From contig NC_059504.1 of assembly GCF_914767665.1 (NCBI RefSeq), forward strand, positions 9,054,501-9,118,500: 64,000 nucleotides of DNA, written 5' to 3'. This DNA comes from Harmonia axyridis. Lineage: Eukaryota > Arthropoda > Insecta > Coleoptera > Coccinellidae. The notes under the pieces were generated by a model that was not told where the DNA came from, made no database searches, and saw only the letters and a program-made list of their open reading frames with translations. Below are positions 34,737-46,434 of the stretch, in pieces. The position numbers and the translations under genes are program-made. Every line of letters starts with the position of its first letter. The stretch's first letter is position 1.

Positions 34737-35980
34737 AGTGAACAACTTGGCTTCCGCCGTTTTTCAATACATCGGCTTTAGCGATAAGTGGTAGTCGAAA
34801 TTAGTAGATCGTATATGTCATTCAATAAGCTTAGGTATTTGTTAACTTGACGCCATCGAAATATTAGTCGGTTTCTGTCTACATCATAAAGTTATTCTCT
34901 ATTAAACATGTCAGCTTACGAGCCTTATTCTCGTCATTTGCGGGAGGTTTTATTTTCTGCTTTAATATGAAGAAATCTGCGACTGAGGCTTATCGAATGC
35001 TTTCAAACACCTATGGTGAGGCCGCTATTAGTGGAAAAACGTGCCTAGAGTGGTTTCAACGCTTCAAGAACGGTGGAAGAGAGAAGGTTTTCGAAGATGC
35101 AGATTTGGAGGCATTACTTGATCAAGACTCTCGTCAAATGCAACAAGAATTGGTAGGATCATTGGCAGTGACGCAACAACCCATTTCAAATGCCTGAAAG
35201 TCATATGAATGATTCAGAAACAAGGAAATTGGGTGCCGTATGAGTTGAAGCCGAGAGATGTTGAACGGTGTTTGCTTGTAAACAGCTGCTTGCCAGGCAA
35301 AGACGGAAGGGATTTCTGCATCGCATTGTGACTGGAGACGAAAAATGGGTTCATTACGATAATTCCAAGCGCAGAAAATCATGGGTATATCCCGGCCATG
35401 CTTCTACGTTGACGGCCAAACTGAATATTCACGATTCCAAGGTCAAGCTCAGTATTTGGTGGGACCAGCTCGGTGTAGTGTATTATGGGTTTTTAAAACC
35501 GATTGAAACGATCACAGACGATCGTTATCGAACTCAATTAATCCGTTTGAGCCGAGAATTGAATGACAAACGGCCGTAATACAACGAAAGACATGATAAA
35601 GTGATTTCACAGCATGAAAATGCTCGACCCCGTGTTGCGAAAGTGCTCAAGACGTACTTGGTCACGTTGAAATGGGTCCTACCCCACTTGCCGTATTCTC
35701 TAGACGTTGCTCACTCGGATTATCACTTGTTTCAATCACTGACACTCGGCCTGGTTGACCAGCACTTCCGGTCTTATGAAGAAGTAAAAAAATGGATTGA
35801 TTCGTGGATCGCTTCAAAAGATGACCAATTTTTTTAATGCGGGATTCGTACGCTGCCCGAAAGATGAAAGAAAGTGGTGGCCAGCGATGGACAATATTTT
35901 GAATCATAAATGTATAACACCTTTTTTACAATAAAGACTCGAATAAGGGAAAAAAAACGGCGGAAGCAAATTTGTACGCC
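34737..35980 (+). mobile_element. Mariner family 2, full-length decayed copy
   Basis: The termini contain GCTTCCGCCGTTTT in inverted orientation, next to TA at both ends. The length of 1.24 kb is usual for mariner. Shorter copies of the same family lie at 7291, 9571, 23424 and 59205. Confidence 0.88.
34967..35837 (+). pseudogene. Mariner family 2 transposase, broken
   Basis: Three frames in order. 34967-35197 holds the helix-turn-helix region (TEAYRMLSNTYGEAAISGKT; LEWFQRFKNG; ALLDQDSRQ). 35268-35579 holds the first catalytic region TGDEKWVHYDNSKRRKSW and WWDQLGVVYY. 35601-35837 holds the second and third regions, ISQHENARPRVAK and YSLDVAHSDYHLF. The usual HDNARP aspartate is Glu here. Only 33 residues separate it from the last Asp, one fewer than D34D. 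Together with frameshifts and stops this is catalytically dead. Confidence 0.9.
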
Positions 35981-35984
35981 TATG

Positions 35985-36620
35985 AAATACATACTTAAAA
36001 CATCTACGTTCTTTAATCACTAAACAAACGATAACAAGGAAAAAATCATTATAAATGGAGATTCAAAATTCAATTCCACGTGAGAAACATTCCCGACAAC
36101 TCATTTATTCTTCGAGTTCAATCTGTATAATAAGGTATTAAATTGAGAACGAAAAAAAAAATTTCCAAATGGAATTTTTTCGAGGAGGGCCAGTAATTCT
36201 TCCAGCGCTCTTCTGCGTGATATGATCAACATTTCCAGATGAACAAACAAGAGCTCTTCAAGTTGAGATTGGATTTAATTCGCGAAGAAGCGCTTGTGAC
36301 CCCCTGATAACAACTAGAAAATATACGAAAGTGAAAAACTCGATGTTTAACTTTCTTCTTTACGAACAAAGGAAAAAGTGGAATTGGAGAGGCTGTTTGT
36401 GCTTTGCCTCACGCTTCACTTTGCATATCTGGTTTGAGTAAATATTGCTCCCTGAGGTAATTCGGAAAAAACGGAGTTGTTTTTCTATCACCGATGACTC
36501 TGATTGCTACTCATTGGAATTTTTATTTTATTTCTCTCTCTTTTTCGTTTGGTGTAGATTCCATTATTCTGCGTCTTTCAGAAAATGGTGGTGGAAAATA
36601 TACTCGAAGGTTAAGATTCA
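35985..36620. other. No gene recognised
   Basis: A+T-rich, with no recognised motif. Confidence 0.45.
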
Positions 36621-36621
36621 C

Positions 36622-36676
36622 GGCTTGACTTGATATTCAAGCTGCTTGACTTGATATTCAAGCTGCTTGACTTGGC
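36622..36676 (+). repeat. TCAAG-type hAT repeat fragment
   Basis: GCTTGACTTGATATTCAAGC occurs twice in tandem, matching the subterminal repeats of the hAT-type elements at 17-23 kb. Confidence 0.75.
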
Positions 36677-36731
36677 TCTCGTTTCGATTAATGAGAAATT
36701 TATCAGACGAAATATTCGACGGATATACCTA

Positions 36732-37947
36732 ACAGGCCTATTGAAAAGTCTCTAGTCTACCATAGTAAAACACTACAGCGATTATAGCGATTTTCCAACT
36801 TTTCGATATCATTTTTGTGGTATGATTTGTCTTTCGCTTCAAGATAGGCATCAGTTTCGGCGATTACTCCTTCATTGGCGCTAAATTTCTTTCCAGCGAG
36901 CATTCTTCTGAGGTCTGAGAACAGGAAAAAGTCGCTGGGGGCCAGATCTGGCGAATACGGTGGATGCAGAAGCAATTCGAAGCCCAATTCATGCAATTTT
37001 GCCATTGTTTTCATTGATTTGTGACACGGCGCATTGTCTTGATCAAACAGCATCTTCTTTTCCTTCAAATGGGGGTGTTTTCAACGATTCCATCCTTCAA
37101 ACGATCCAATAACGTTATATAATAATCGATGTTAATGGTCTGGCCCTTTTGGAGGTAATCAATGAATATTATACCTTGCGCATCCCAGAATACTGTTGCC
37201 ATAACCTTGCCAGCTGACTGTTGTGTTTTTCCTCGCTTTGGATTCGGTTAGTCGCATGCAGTCCACTCAGCTGACTGTCGATTGGACTCCGGAGTGAAAT
37301 GATGGAGCCATGTTTCATCGATTGTCACATATCGACGCAAAAATTCAGGTTTATTGCACTTAAACAGCTTCAAACACTGCTCAGAATCATTAACACGTTG
37401 TTGCTTTTGATCGATTGTGAGCTCGCGCGGCACCCATTTTGCACACAGGTTTCTCATGTACAAATATTCGTGAATGATATGATGTACACGTTCAGATGAT
37501 ACCTTCACAATGTCTGCTATCTCGATCAACTTCACTTTACGGTCATTCAAAATCATTTTGTGAACTCTTTTGATTTTTTCGTCGGTGACAGCCCCTTTTG
37601 GGCGTCCACTGCGTTCGCCGTCTTCGGTGCTCATTCCACCACGTTTAAACTTAGCATACCAATCAATGACGGTTGATTTTCCTGGTGCAGACCCCGGAAA
37701 ATCTTCATCAAGCCAAGATTTTGCTTCAATTGTATTTTTCCCTTCAAAAAGCAATATTATATCAGCACACGAAATTCTTTTTTTCCATCTTTTTTCAAAT
37801 AACAAAAGTAGCTACTTTCACCACGCAATATCTCACAAACTAATGGTCGGACTGCTATCAAATTTTGACAGGTAACTAAAAATCATATGGATTTGATACT
37901 AGCACCGCCATTTGTGCATCAGAGCGGGTGCTTTTCAATTGGCCTAA
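36732..37947 (-). mobile_element. Mariner family 1, best-preserved copy
   Basis: The terminus ACAGGCCTATTGAAAAGTC on the left and the inverted TTAGGCCAATTGAAAAG on the right are next to TA (36730-36731 and 37948-37949). 1216 bp. It holds the longest remaining transposase frame of this family in the window. Confidence 0.92.
36757..37805 (-). pseudogene. Mariner family 1 transposase, near-intact pseudogene
   Basis: 185 codons (37805-37248) are open: GKNTIEAKSWLDEDFPG, DWYAKFKRGGMSTEDGE with RSGRPK (DNA-binding and linker), ERVHHIIHEYL, VPRELTIDQKQQR, and the first catalytic region TIDETWLHHFTPESNR. A stop follows ACD. After further shifts, 36757-37068 supplies the second catalytic DQDNAPCHKSMK and the third, HPPYSPDLAPSDFFLF. 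The two aspartates are separated by 34 residues, which defines the D,D34D mariner class. All three catalytic Asp are present, but stops and frameshifts separate them. Confidence 0.92.
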
Positions 37948-37948
37948 T

Positions 37949-38012
37949 ATTCTTACAAATATAATATATCATTATTCTTACAAATATAATATATTATTAT
38001 TCTTACAAATAA
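37949..38012 (+). repeat. 25-bp minisatellite, 2.5 units
   Basis: The unit ATTCTTACAAATATAATATA plus five bases is repeated immediately beside the right end of the mariner, the third unit being partial. Confidence 0.85.
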
Positions 38013-38019
38013 CATGGTA

Positions 38020-38860
38020 ACGTGGTATATGAAATTTAGCAAGAAGTAATCATGCTGAAGAATTAGTAACAGTCAACATATAATGCTAGGTTTTCCTCTC
38101 CTGACGTACAAATCACATCACAGCACGCCACGCCACCCTGATTTTCATCACAAACTAAATTCCGAGATGGAAATTACATACAACGAAACGTTATAGTTAC
38201 AGATCTAGTTAAATGCCCCGCTACGAATTAATCTAAATATATGAATGTACCTTCAAGGTAGAAAGGACCGAACGCCCCCGCTATTTTCCTACTAAAACAT
38301 CACTCGTACTCCCCGAGGGGGGTTTAAATATTCAAATTCATTCTCGGGTTGCCGTGCCACAAATTCAATTATTACGTATTACTACGTGAAAACGTAAGGG
38401 ACGATAGGGGGCGCACTAAATTCCAAGGTACACAAAACTTTGAAAAATTTAATTGATGTCAACTCTGGAGACCGACGTGACTGAGCAAATTGTCGTGTTC
38501 TCGATGGTGAATTTATGCAGATTGAATGAATTCTTGGTTTGTCTTTGTGTTGCTTTAAATTCAATACCGTTCCTCTTCCTTTCTCGCATTTTCATTTGGA
38601 TCTGAGATTGGGGTGTTTGTGGATCGTATCAGGCTCTGAATTCAGTTGTTGGTTAAACGGAAAAATTTGGTGAGGTAGTTCACGTCGAATTTGGGTGAAG
38701 TCTACGACAAGATGTAATTTTAAATCCACTGTTCGTTGCCTCTATATTTTCAAGGTTTTCGACACCTCACGCTTTCAACTTCATGAAGGGAAAGAGTCTC
38801 TTGATATCCGCTCTTTTCTTTAGAGCAGAAATCTCTTGAAGAATCTCTGATCCTTGAGAT
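38020..38860. other. No gene recognised
   Basis: No coding or repeat structure recognised. Confidence 0.45.
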
Positions 38861-38864
38861 CATG

Positions 38865-39520
38865 AGACCGGAGTCCCCCAGGGTTGTGTTATGCCTCCTT
38901 TTCTATTCAGGATACACAGTCAACATCCCCAAGTCTGACCCAACCTCTGCAGCCATATACGTGATGACCATGTCACAAGCCTGGCAACAAAATAACTTCA
39001 AGACGTCGTAAGCTGTGTGGAAGAATGGTGTAGCAAATGGTTAATCAAAGCGAACCCAGAACAAAAAGACCTGTTCTTATCTTGTCACGGATATTAGTCA
39101 AACCCAGGTTTTAATGTACGAACGTGATATCCCCTGGGAATCCCAAGTAAAATACTTGAGAGTCATCTTGGATAAAAAGCTTGCATTCAACTAGCACCTG
39201 GACAATTCTGTCCCAAAGGGTAAAATGATGCTTTCCGAATAATCTTCTCTGCTCTGTCGTCGCAGTGATATGTTTGCCCATAACAAATTGATTTTGTATG
39301 AAGCTTTTGACCATCGCACTGTAAATGTTCAACTCGTTGGGCTTTAATGCCATCCTCAACGAGATTCAACCAGCTACAGATGATTCAAAATGAGTTTCTC
39401 AGGATCACTTTCAACGTATCTTTGTTTCTTCACAAAGCCAAGCTTCATCGTGAGGTAAACCGACATTTCTTCATGAAATCTTTCTCTAAGGGCAGGAAGA
39501 CCTCGGTCGATAGCCCTTTG
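38865..39520 (+). pseudogene. Jockey-like reverse transcriptase relic
   Basis: Plus-strand frames, with shifts, read TGVPQGCVMPPFLFRIH (motif B of non-LTR reverse transcriptases), then VEEWCSKWLIKANPEQKD, then KYLRVILDKKLAFN, then LQMIQNEFLRITFN. The order is that of the RT core through the thumb of Jockey-type ORF2. The FADD motif is not preserved. Many stops. A CT-rich run follows at 39541-39560. Confidence 0.7.
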
Positions 39521-39619
39521 AAAAGTTTTCAATTAAGTTATTCTCTCTCTCTCTCTCTTTCTCTAAATACTTGGGAAAAGAGAAATACTCCCAACCTATT
39601 ATAGTCAGAGAATCAACCG

Positions 39620-40800
39620 ACTATGTCGAATCTTCTACCAGATACAAGAGTCTAAAACTTGTATTCCAAATGGAATCTTATGTTGACTTCTCAATTTCCT
39701 TCAGCTAATGTAACCATTCTGAAAGTCCAGGCAATCCCATTTAAGCCTTCTCAGATCGGGATAAAGGAATCTATGACTCTTACATCCCAAACAGCAGGTT
39801 ATGCTAGTGGGTGTTCTTCAAACATGGAGTCCCACACTGTTCTATCTTTCATGAGGTAGTTCTTCCTTGACGATTTTACTGCTAAACAAAAAAAAAAGGA
39901 TTCGTTGACTAGGCCATCAGTTTTTTCGGATGCTTAACGCGGTTTGTGATGTCATTTTATTAGCAGAAATAGTCACGTAAGAAAATAGCTTTATGCCCTT
40001 CAGGTGATCTTTCTTTTCTTGCATTTCCTTCATGTCCTTTTTCATTAAACATGGATGTACAAATTAGTATCGAGATTCCAGCAGGAATGTTAGTGTTTAT
40101 GGTCAGTTGATAAAGGTACGACACATCTTTTCATCGTAGCAAACTAGACCATCTCAAAACTGCTTAATAATAAAGGGTGGCGGTCATATAACATCCCTTC
40201 CTTAATCTTTCTTCATCTCATTTGATTTCACGGTGTTATCTGAAAACGACTTAGAAGTTAGAATTCAGCAATCTGACTTGATTTCTGAGTTATGGACCGC
40301 GAAAGTTCTAAAAAGACAAGAAGGAGAACATTTCTCTCAGCATTGATTTAGTTTCCCCCACTCCCGCTTTGCCCGACATCATAAGAATAAAATGAGGCAT
40401 TTACCGCGTATGGGAGAGTCAAAAAACCGCCATCTTCAATCCTAATGTATAACATGAAGTCGGGATGATCCAGAATGTTATATTATGTGAAACTAGGCCG
40501 AATAAATTGCTGAAATCTGTCTTGACTCTAAAAAGGTAAAGATGCCGAAATATCCTCGAAGAATACGCAATGAGTCTCAGATTCCCCCCATTTTTTAGCG
40601 TAGGATCTTCCGACGTTATATGAATTCATCCAAAATCCCTCGTTTCCTCAACGTTTTCCAGTCTTTCCAGCTTTCCCTTCCTGGTGATAATGTATGGATT
40701 TGTGGGAAAGTTTGAATTTTAAACTTCTTTGCTAGAATGCGTGATTGTATCAGTTTGAAAATTTTTCGTTCGAAAAGTTTGCTAATAATTTGTTATACAA
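39620..40800. other. No gene recognised
   Basis: No domain-bearing frame. Mildly GC-richer around 40330-40620 without recognisable content. Confidence 0.4.
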
Positions 40801-40804
40801 GGGT

Positions 40805-41326
40805 TACTATTTATGTATTGAGAATACAAAAAATAAACAAGCTATTTTGATGCAAATTTTTTTAAGATAATCGCCTTTAAGATCTATACACTTTCGCATG
40901 CGATTGAAATATTATTCGAAACATTTTTTCCAATTACAAGATGGTAGTTTTAAAACAAGCGTTTTTAGGGCGTCATCCTATCCACGATGTTTATTTTTCA
41001 TTTCTGGGAAGAAGAAGAAGAAGTCATTCGGTGTCAAGTTGGGGCTGTAAGGCGGATGACCCATTAATTTGATTGTTGTGTGTCCAAATACTAATTCGAT
41101 GCATTTGATGTGTGTGAGCTCTCATTGTCATGTTGCAAGATGATTCGTCGTTTTGGGTTTGTTTCTTTCAATTTACCGAAAACTTCAGGCAAACAAATGG
41201 TTTCATACCACTCTGAACATTATGAGTAAACAAGAAAAAAACGCAAATAATGTCAAATTTTACGATGTCATTATCAGATTTCACCTGGCAATATCAGTGT
41301 TGCCAATTCTCAATACATAAATAGTA
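40805..41326 (-). mobile_element. Short mariner derivative (family 4)
   Basis: TACTATTTATGTATTGAGAA (40805) and its complement (ending 41326) form perfect 21-bp inverted ends including the TA target. The minus strand keeps transposase pieces: RRIILQHDNESSHTS (second catalytic region), HPPYSPNLTPNDFFFF in a shifted frame (third region) and NWKKCFE. The first half of the transposase is deleted. Confidence 0.82.
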
Positions 41327-41329
41327 GCC

Positions 41330-43680
41330 TTAGTATTGCTTGGATATTAGGTTTAGATTCATTACAGGTTTGAAGAAATTTCGATCAACTCGTTTGGTTT
41401 AGTTTGCATTTTATGATAGATCAGAAAATGAATAGAAGATATTGAACTTAAAATCACCACAATAAATGTTTTATGCAACCCACTATGGGAGAAACGATGA
41501 TTTTCATTGATCAATATACTTACCTAGTTCTTGTGAAGTAGGTATTTCGACTTGAAACGAATAAATAATAGAAATTCGCGAATACACCACCAGTAAAGTT
41601 TTACGGTTATTGCTTCAAATTTCCAATAACGTGTTCCACAGCTTGAGGCATTTTATGCAACCACTCAATTTCAAGCAATAAGCTTTTACAGTTTTCTACA
41701 GAAATACGGCGGATAAACAATTTTTTTAATTTTCAGCTTCTTCACTTCGCCAATTTTTTGAAACACTAATAATTACTGAAACGTTTCGTTCCAAATAAAA
41801 ATCAAGTATGAAATATTTCTCTTCAGTTAGTTCAATCTACACACTTATATCAGTATTTTCGGAGAGCAGACTACTCGGAAGTTCCATAAAAATATTTTCT
41901 TTAATATAAACGACGCTTCGTTCGAAAAAAAACATGGAATTCCTTTTATTTATCGCAGTTGTTACTCTGTTTTTTCATCGCGCCACACCGAGCTGAATTA
42001 TAGTGCCCAAGGGATTCAATATTGTGACTTGTTTGTTCGACATGATTTTGAATATGCGAACAATGTGCTGTTATTTATATCAACAGTCAGTATCAATTAA
42101 TAGCGTTAACATTTCTATTTGAACAATGGAGAATATTTAATGTTCCGAGATACGATCATGTTAACAATTAACATCATGTTGGGTGTTGGCTCATTATTTC
42201 CAATAAAAAACATTGGTTTTGCGATAGGTGAAACGATATTTAACTTCACTGACATTTTCATAATTTTCGTTCAGGAAATTGAAAAAAATTTCCTTCATTG
42301 AATGATTTTGTACATAAATTCGACGAATGCACTGACTCAGCGCCAGGACCTTCATTCATGCGCCTTGTAGACCACAGAGTTGTATATAAGTGTATATCAT
42401 TCGGCATCAAAATTCGTGTGGTTACTTTGCAGATACGAACTAAATTTCAATTTTTTTTTATAGAGAATAACAAATAAAATTTTCATTATCGAATACAATT
42501 TTATATTCCCGACCTAAAGAAGTTCTTCCTCCATAATCCACAACTATACAACCTCAAAAAAAAAAAAGAAAACTGTAACTAAGTTTCCTTTGTCTGCAGG
42601 AAACTTCTTCCCCCGCAAATTGCTCCAGGCATACCTCCATACTTTCACCACTGAAAAATCAATGCCACCTCCTCCAAATTCTGCACCTTCCTGTGCTACC
42701 TACGTGACCAGCCTATTTGTCATTTCGTTTCATCAAAGTTTCTTCCTAGGAGCGTTCTTAATCCCGTAGAGATGAAGACTATCAATATTATTATGAAAGG
42801 TGGGATACGTATTCTTACCGACGGAGATACCCATGAAATTCGCCTGCTTGATTGACGAAGGTCGATTTCTATTCCTGGAGCGACAGTTAAGTTTAAATCC
42901 GTAGGGATCACGCTAAAATGGATATATTTGGATAGCGACTATCTTCGAAGTTTTTGGGACTTTGAGCACGAAGAATACGCCTACATGTTTTCTCAACTGA
43001 TTGGGTTCATTTCGGAGCAGACAAGAAGAATCCCCTTTTAATCTGGAAGTTCTCTTGTTAAAATCCAGTTGAAAACATATTCAATAAGGTTTTTGCTCTT
43101 TGTCGCTTTTATCTCTTGAAGTTCTTTTGATGAATAACTTTCCCATGAATTATTTGTGAATTTTTGAGCCCCAATTATGCCGTCTATCGAATACATACAA
43201 TGTGAATCTCTACCCTATCATGTAAACCAAAGAAACCAAAAATATTCTATCGTACTTCGGTGATATAAGCGAAAAAGTTGTGAATAGTCTTTCCAAATTA
43301 AATCTGAATATTGCAATAAATAAAATATCATCGTTGTTATTCATTGTGAAAGTTTGATGAGAAGTCTTGTTCTGTGATCCAACCAGATGGTGCGGCTTGG
43401 CTTAATTTAGTTTTTATCATACCTGCATCATAATTATTATTCTATGAATTAAAAAGTAACGAAATTGCGAATGAAATATGGCTTCAAAAGTGACATCTGC
43501 CCTGATAGGGGCTATTCAAAATAAAACCCTATAATTTTAAATTTGTTATTCTGTATTGAAAACAATAAATCGCATGAAAATTATTGACGCAACAAACTGA
43601 TTGCATGTTCTGTATTGGAATTATTGTCGAAAACATGTTTACGAAAACAAACCTATAGGTATCTGTTCTATCTATCAATA
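41330..43680. other. No firm gene
   Basis: At 41934 a short frame MEFLLFIAVVTLFFHR resembles a signal peptide but stops after 20 codons, with sequence continuing in another frame to ISTVSIN. There is no splice support, so it is not called. The rest, including a 63-codon minus frame (42720-42911), is unassigned. Confidence 0.35.
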
Positions 43681-43685
43681 CCGCA

Positions 43686-44263
43686 GAGTAATAAACATAG
43701 ATAGAGGAAGCTTATGCCATTTTCAGTAGGCAAATTTTGTCCCAAACATGAACTATCAACTTTGACATGAAACGTGCGGAAATGAAAACATATCAGTGAT
43801 ACGATATTTCACTCAATACGCGAGTTTCTCTACAAAGAACGCACTTCTTATATCCCATAGTTAATCAACGTTTCATATCAACTCAAAATATATTGAAATA
43901 AATACCTAAATATATAAGAAATTCAGAAAACAAACTTCAAGGGTGCCAAACGACGTGAAAGAACCGATGACACTAGGAGAGCAAAGGTTGCCAAACCTTG
44001 GATTTCAGCAGGTAGATACAATATTAAATATTCTGCTTATTTTAAATTCAATAATTAGGAAAAAAATCGGATTCCAAATATTCAAATTTGCATATTTAAT
44101 CGGGAATCGCTCACATAAATATATTTCATTCAATATAACATACATTCATAACGATATAGTAAAATTGTGGATTTGAAAATATATCACAATTTGACAACGT
44201 AATCTAACCATGTTGGGAACATGTAAAAGTTGCATATACTCTCTCTATTAATGTTTATTACTC
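43686..44263 (+). mobile_element. MITE Y, copy 2 (complete)
   Basis: Inverted termini GAGTAATAAACAT (43686) and ATGTTTATTACTC (44251-44263) bracket 578 bp that also occur at 26072-26571 and, reversed, at 54786-55105. No coding sequence. Confidence 0.85.
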
Positions 44264-44269
44264 TATGAT

Positions 44270-44950
44270 CAATACTCAATTAATGTGCCATTATAACAGC
44301 CAAATTGGCGCGCGATTCAAATCTTGCGCCCTTATCGATTCACCTATTGTAATGGTTTATTGAGTTCCTTAGTCGAATCCTGTTTTTACGATTATTGCCT
44401 GGACAAGAGAGCTATTCCAGCCAATGGCCCGGAAAGAGGGTAGAAATAACAACTCAGAAGACGAACCCACGTTCCGTTCTTCACCTTAAAAGTTATGGCC
44501 TCTTTTACTGCAGGACCTATATCTGAAAGTTCCTCGGTAAAAAATTGACCCCTCGTTCTGCCGGACGTAAAATCGATGGAGAATTATGACAGTCATCACA
44601 GCGTCTGTGATACAGATGAGGGAACTGCTTGTGGAATCCGCAAAATGTGTCGCCATAAGGGTAAATGTTCCATTAAGTGAGGTTGTATCTTGCGAGGGTT
44701 GTTCTGATACATTTTGTCCCTATTATTCTCTCTTTCGGGTTGTTTTGTTCTGAAGAGAAGAACGTTATTGTTGATGGAGTCTCGCAGAGACGAGGATTAA
44801 GCCTGTCCCAACCAATACATGCTTTTCACTTACTTACTTACGAGTTTAATTCATATTCGAATTAGATAATTACGTACACAACTATCGAATATTAAGAAAC
44901 TATTAGAAATATGATATAGCGAAACATTCTGATGTCAGGCTGCAATCAAA
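44270..44950. other. No gene recognised
   Basis: Unassigned. Open frames are short and lack domains. Confidence 0.45.
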
Positions 44951-44959
44951 GCACTGAGT

Positions 44960-45640
44960 TCACAAATCATCGATTCTAAGATGGCATTGGAGAGCCGAAG
45001 AAAACTCAATTAAATGGTCAAGAATAACAAGGTCTTTTCTGTTTGGTTTCCTGGCCACTCGAGAATTAGAGGGAATGAAGAGGCCAACACACTTGCCAGA
45101 AAAGGAGCACAAACTCCTTTCATCGGCCTGGAACCTTTCTGTGGCGTAGACAAATGTATGTACAAGCAATAGTTCCAGGAGAAGGAAAATACTGAGAGAA
45201 AGACACTCTGGCAGAATCTTCCTGGTTTGGATCACTCCAAAAAGTTTCTTTGAAACTTTGACTCTGCGAAATACAAGAAGGATCTGGATCTTAGCAAAAA
45301 TATGATACACCTTCTCACAGTGCATTGTTTTCTTAGGAAACACCTCAGGAGAATGGGTCTTACCGAAAATGACGAGTGCAGATTCTGTGGGGAGGAGGAA
45401 GAAACTCCGGATCACCTGGTGACGGAATGCCTCGCCATCGCTAGCCAATGCAGAACCTGCTTTGGACACGAAACTTGTAGAAGTTAGGAATTAGCCCCCT
45501 TGAAGCCATCCCAGATATTGGAGTTCATTAGAACTCTGGAACTGGAAGGCGAGCTGTAGATCACGTTATAGAGAGAATATCTTTGATGGGGGGCACAATA
45601 GACCATTAGGTCGCAGTGAAACGGAAACTCCTTAATTAAA
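44960..45640 (+). pseudogene. Non-LTR retrotransposon 3' end with RNase H and zinc knuckle
   Basis: Plus-strand reading with stops: NNKVFSVWFPGHSRIRGNEE, then ANTLARKGAQTP (end of an RNase H domain, with the WVPGH-x-G-x-x-GNE-x-A pattern). Next, at 45302-45487, HLLTVHCFLRKHLRRMGL and ECRFCGEEEETPDHLVTEC, the C-terminal CCHC zinc finger of I/R1/Jockey-type ORF2. The 3' UTR-like GGGGCACAATAGACC follows. This is a 5'-truncated dead copy. Confidence 0.82.
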
Positions 45641-45644
45641 TCTA

Positions 45645-46265
45645 ATTTCAACTATTCGAATATTATAAATAGAAGCATATAGGTAGCTGATAAACCAGAA
45701 ATCTAATAAAATAAATTTGTTGTCACCTGAAACAAATTTTCCACGTTCTTTCAAATTATAACTCCCATAGTTCTTTCATGTTCTATAATTATCAATTACA
45801 TTGTATAATCTCAATGATGAACTAAATTTTATACATGTACTAAATTCTAATTATTATCACTCAGGGTAACATCTTTTACGTTATTGAAAAATCATAGCAA
45901 ATATTCTGTGGATATTGTCCTTGGTATTTAATTGCTTTACAAGAAGATGATACCAGTTTCCACCAGCCATATTTCTCTTGACCATCAAAACGTAAAACTC
46001 ATTATTACTTATTACTGTGGTATGTAACCTCGTTATAGGAATAAATTATCAGCAAATTGGTACAAATTATACATAAGATATGTACAGCAATAAGATGCAT
46101 ACCAATGTATTTATAAAACCATAAAGGATTATACTGAAGAATGTGAAGAAAAAGTCTATTTTTGGCATTTTTTAGGAATATAAAGTTTGATACAATCAGT
46201 TGCTATTTGGTAACTGTTCTTAAAGTTAAAAACTCTGATCAAATCATTTCAAAGGTTGAAAATGA
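45645..46265. other. No gene recognised
   Basis: A+T-rich spacer between two retrotransposon insertions. Confidence 0.45.
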
Positions 46266-46434
46266 CATTCGTTCGCGAGACATATGAGAGAGTGGACTAC
46301 CTAGTTTTTGGGGTGTTTATTTGCGAGGTTTATTGAATTAGAGTTTATCGGAGTTATAACTGTAGTGATCGGTGGATATATAAGGACTGTCTTTTCATTT
46401 TCTATTAATTCATTCGCTACTAATATGATTAAAA

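Noticed and set aside
41934..42301. Signal-peptide-like MEFLLFIAVV frame and following open frames
   Set aside because: It stops after 20 codons and the continuation needs a frameshift; there is no splice signal or family match.
44960..45469. 169-codon minus-strand frame
   Set aside because: Antisense to the RNase H and zinc-finger relic, which is recognisable on the plus strand.
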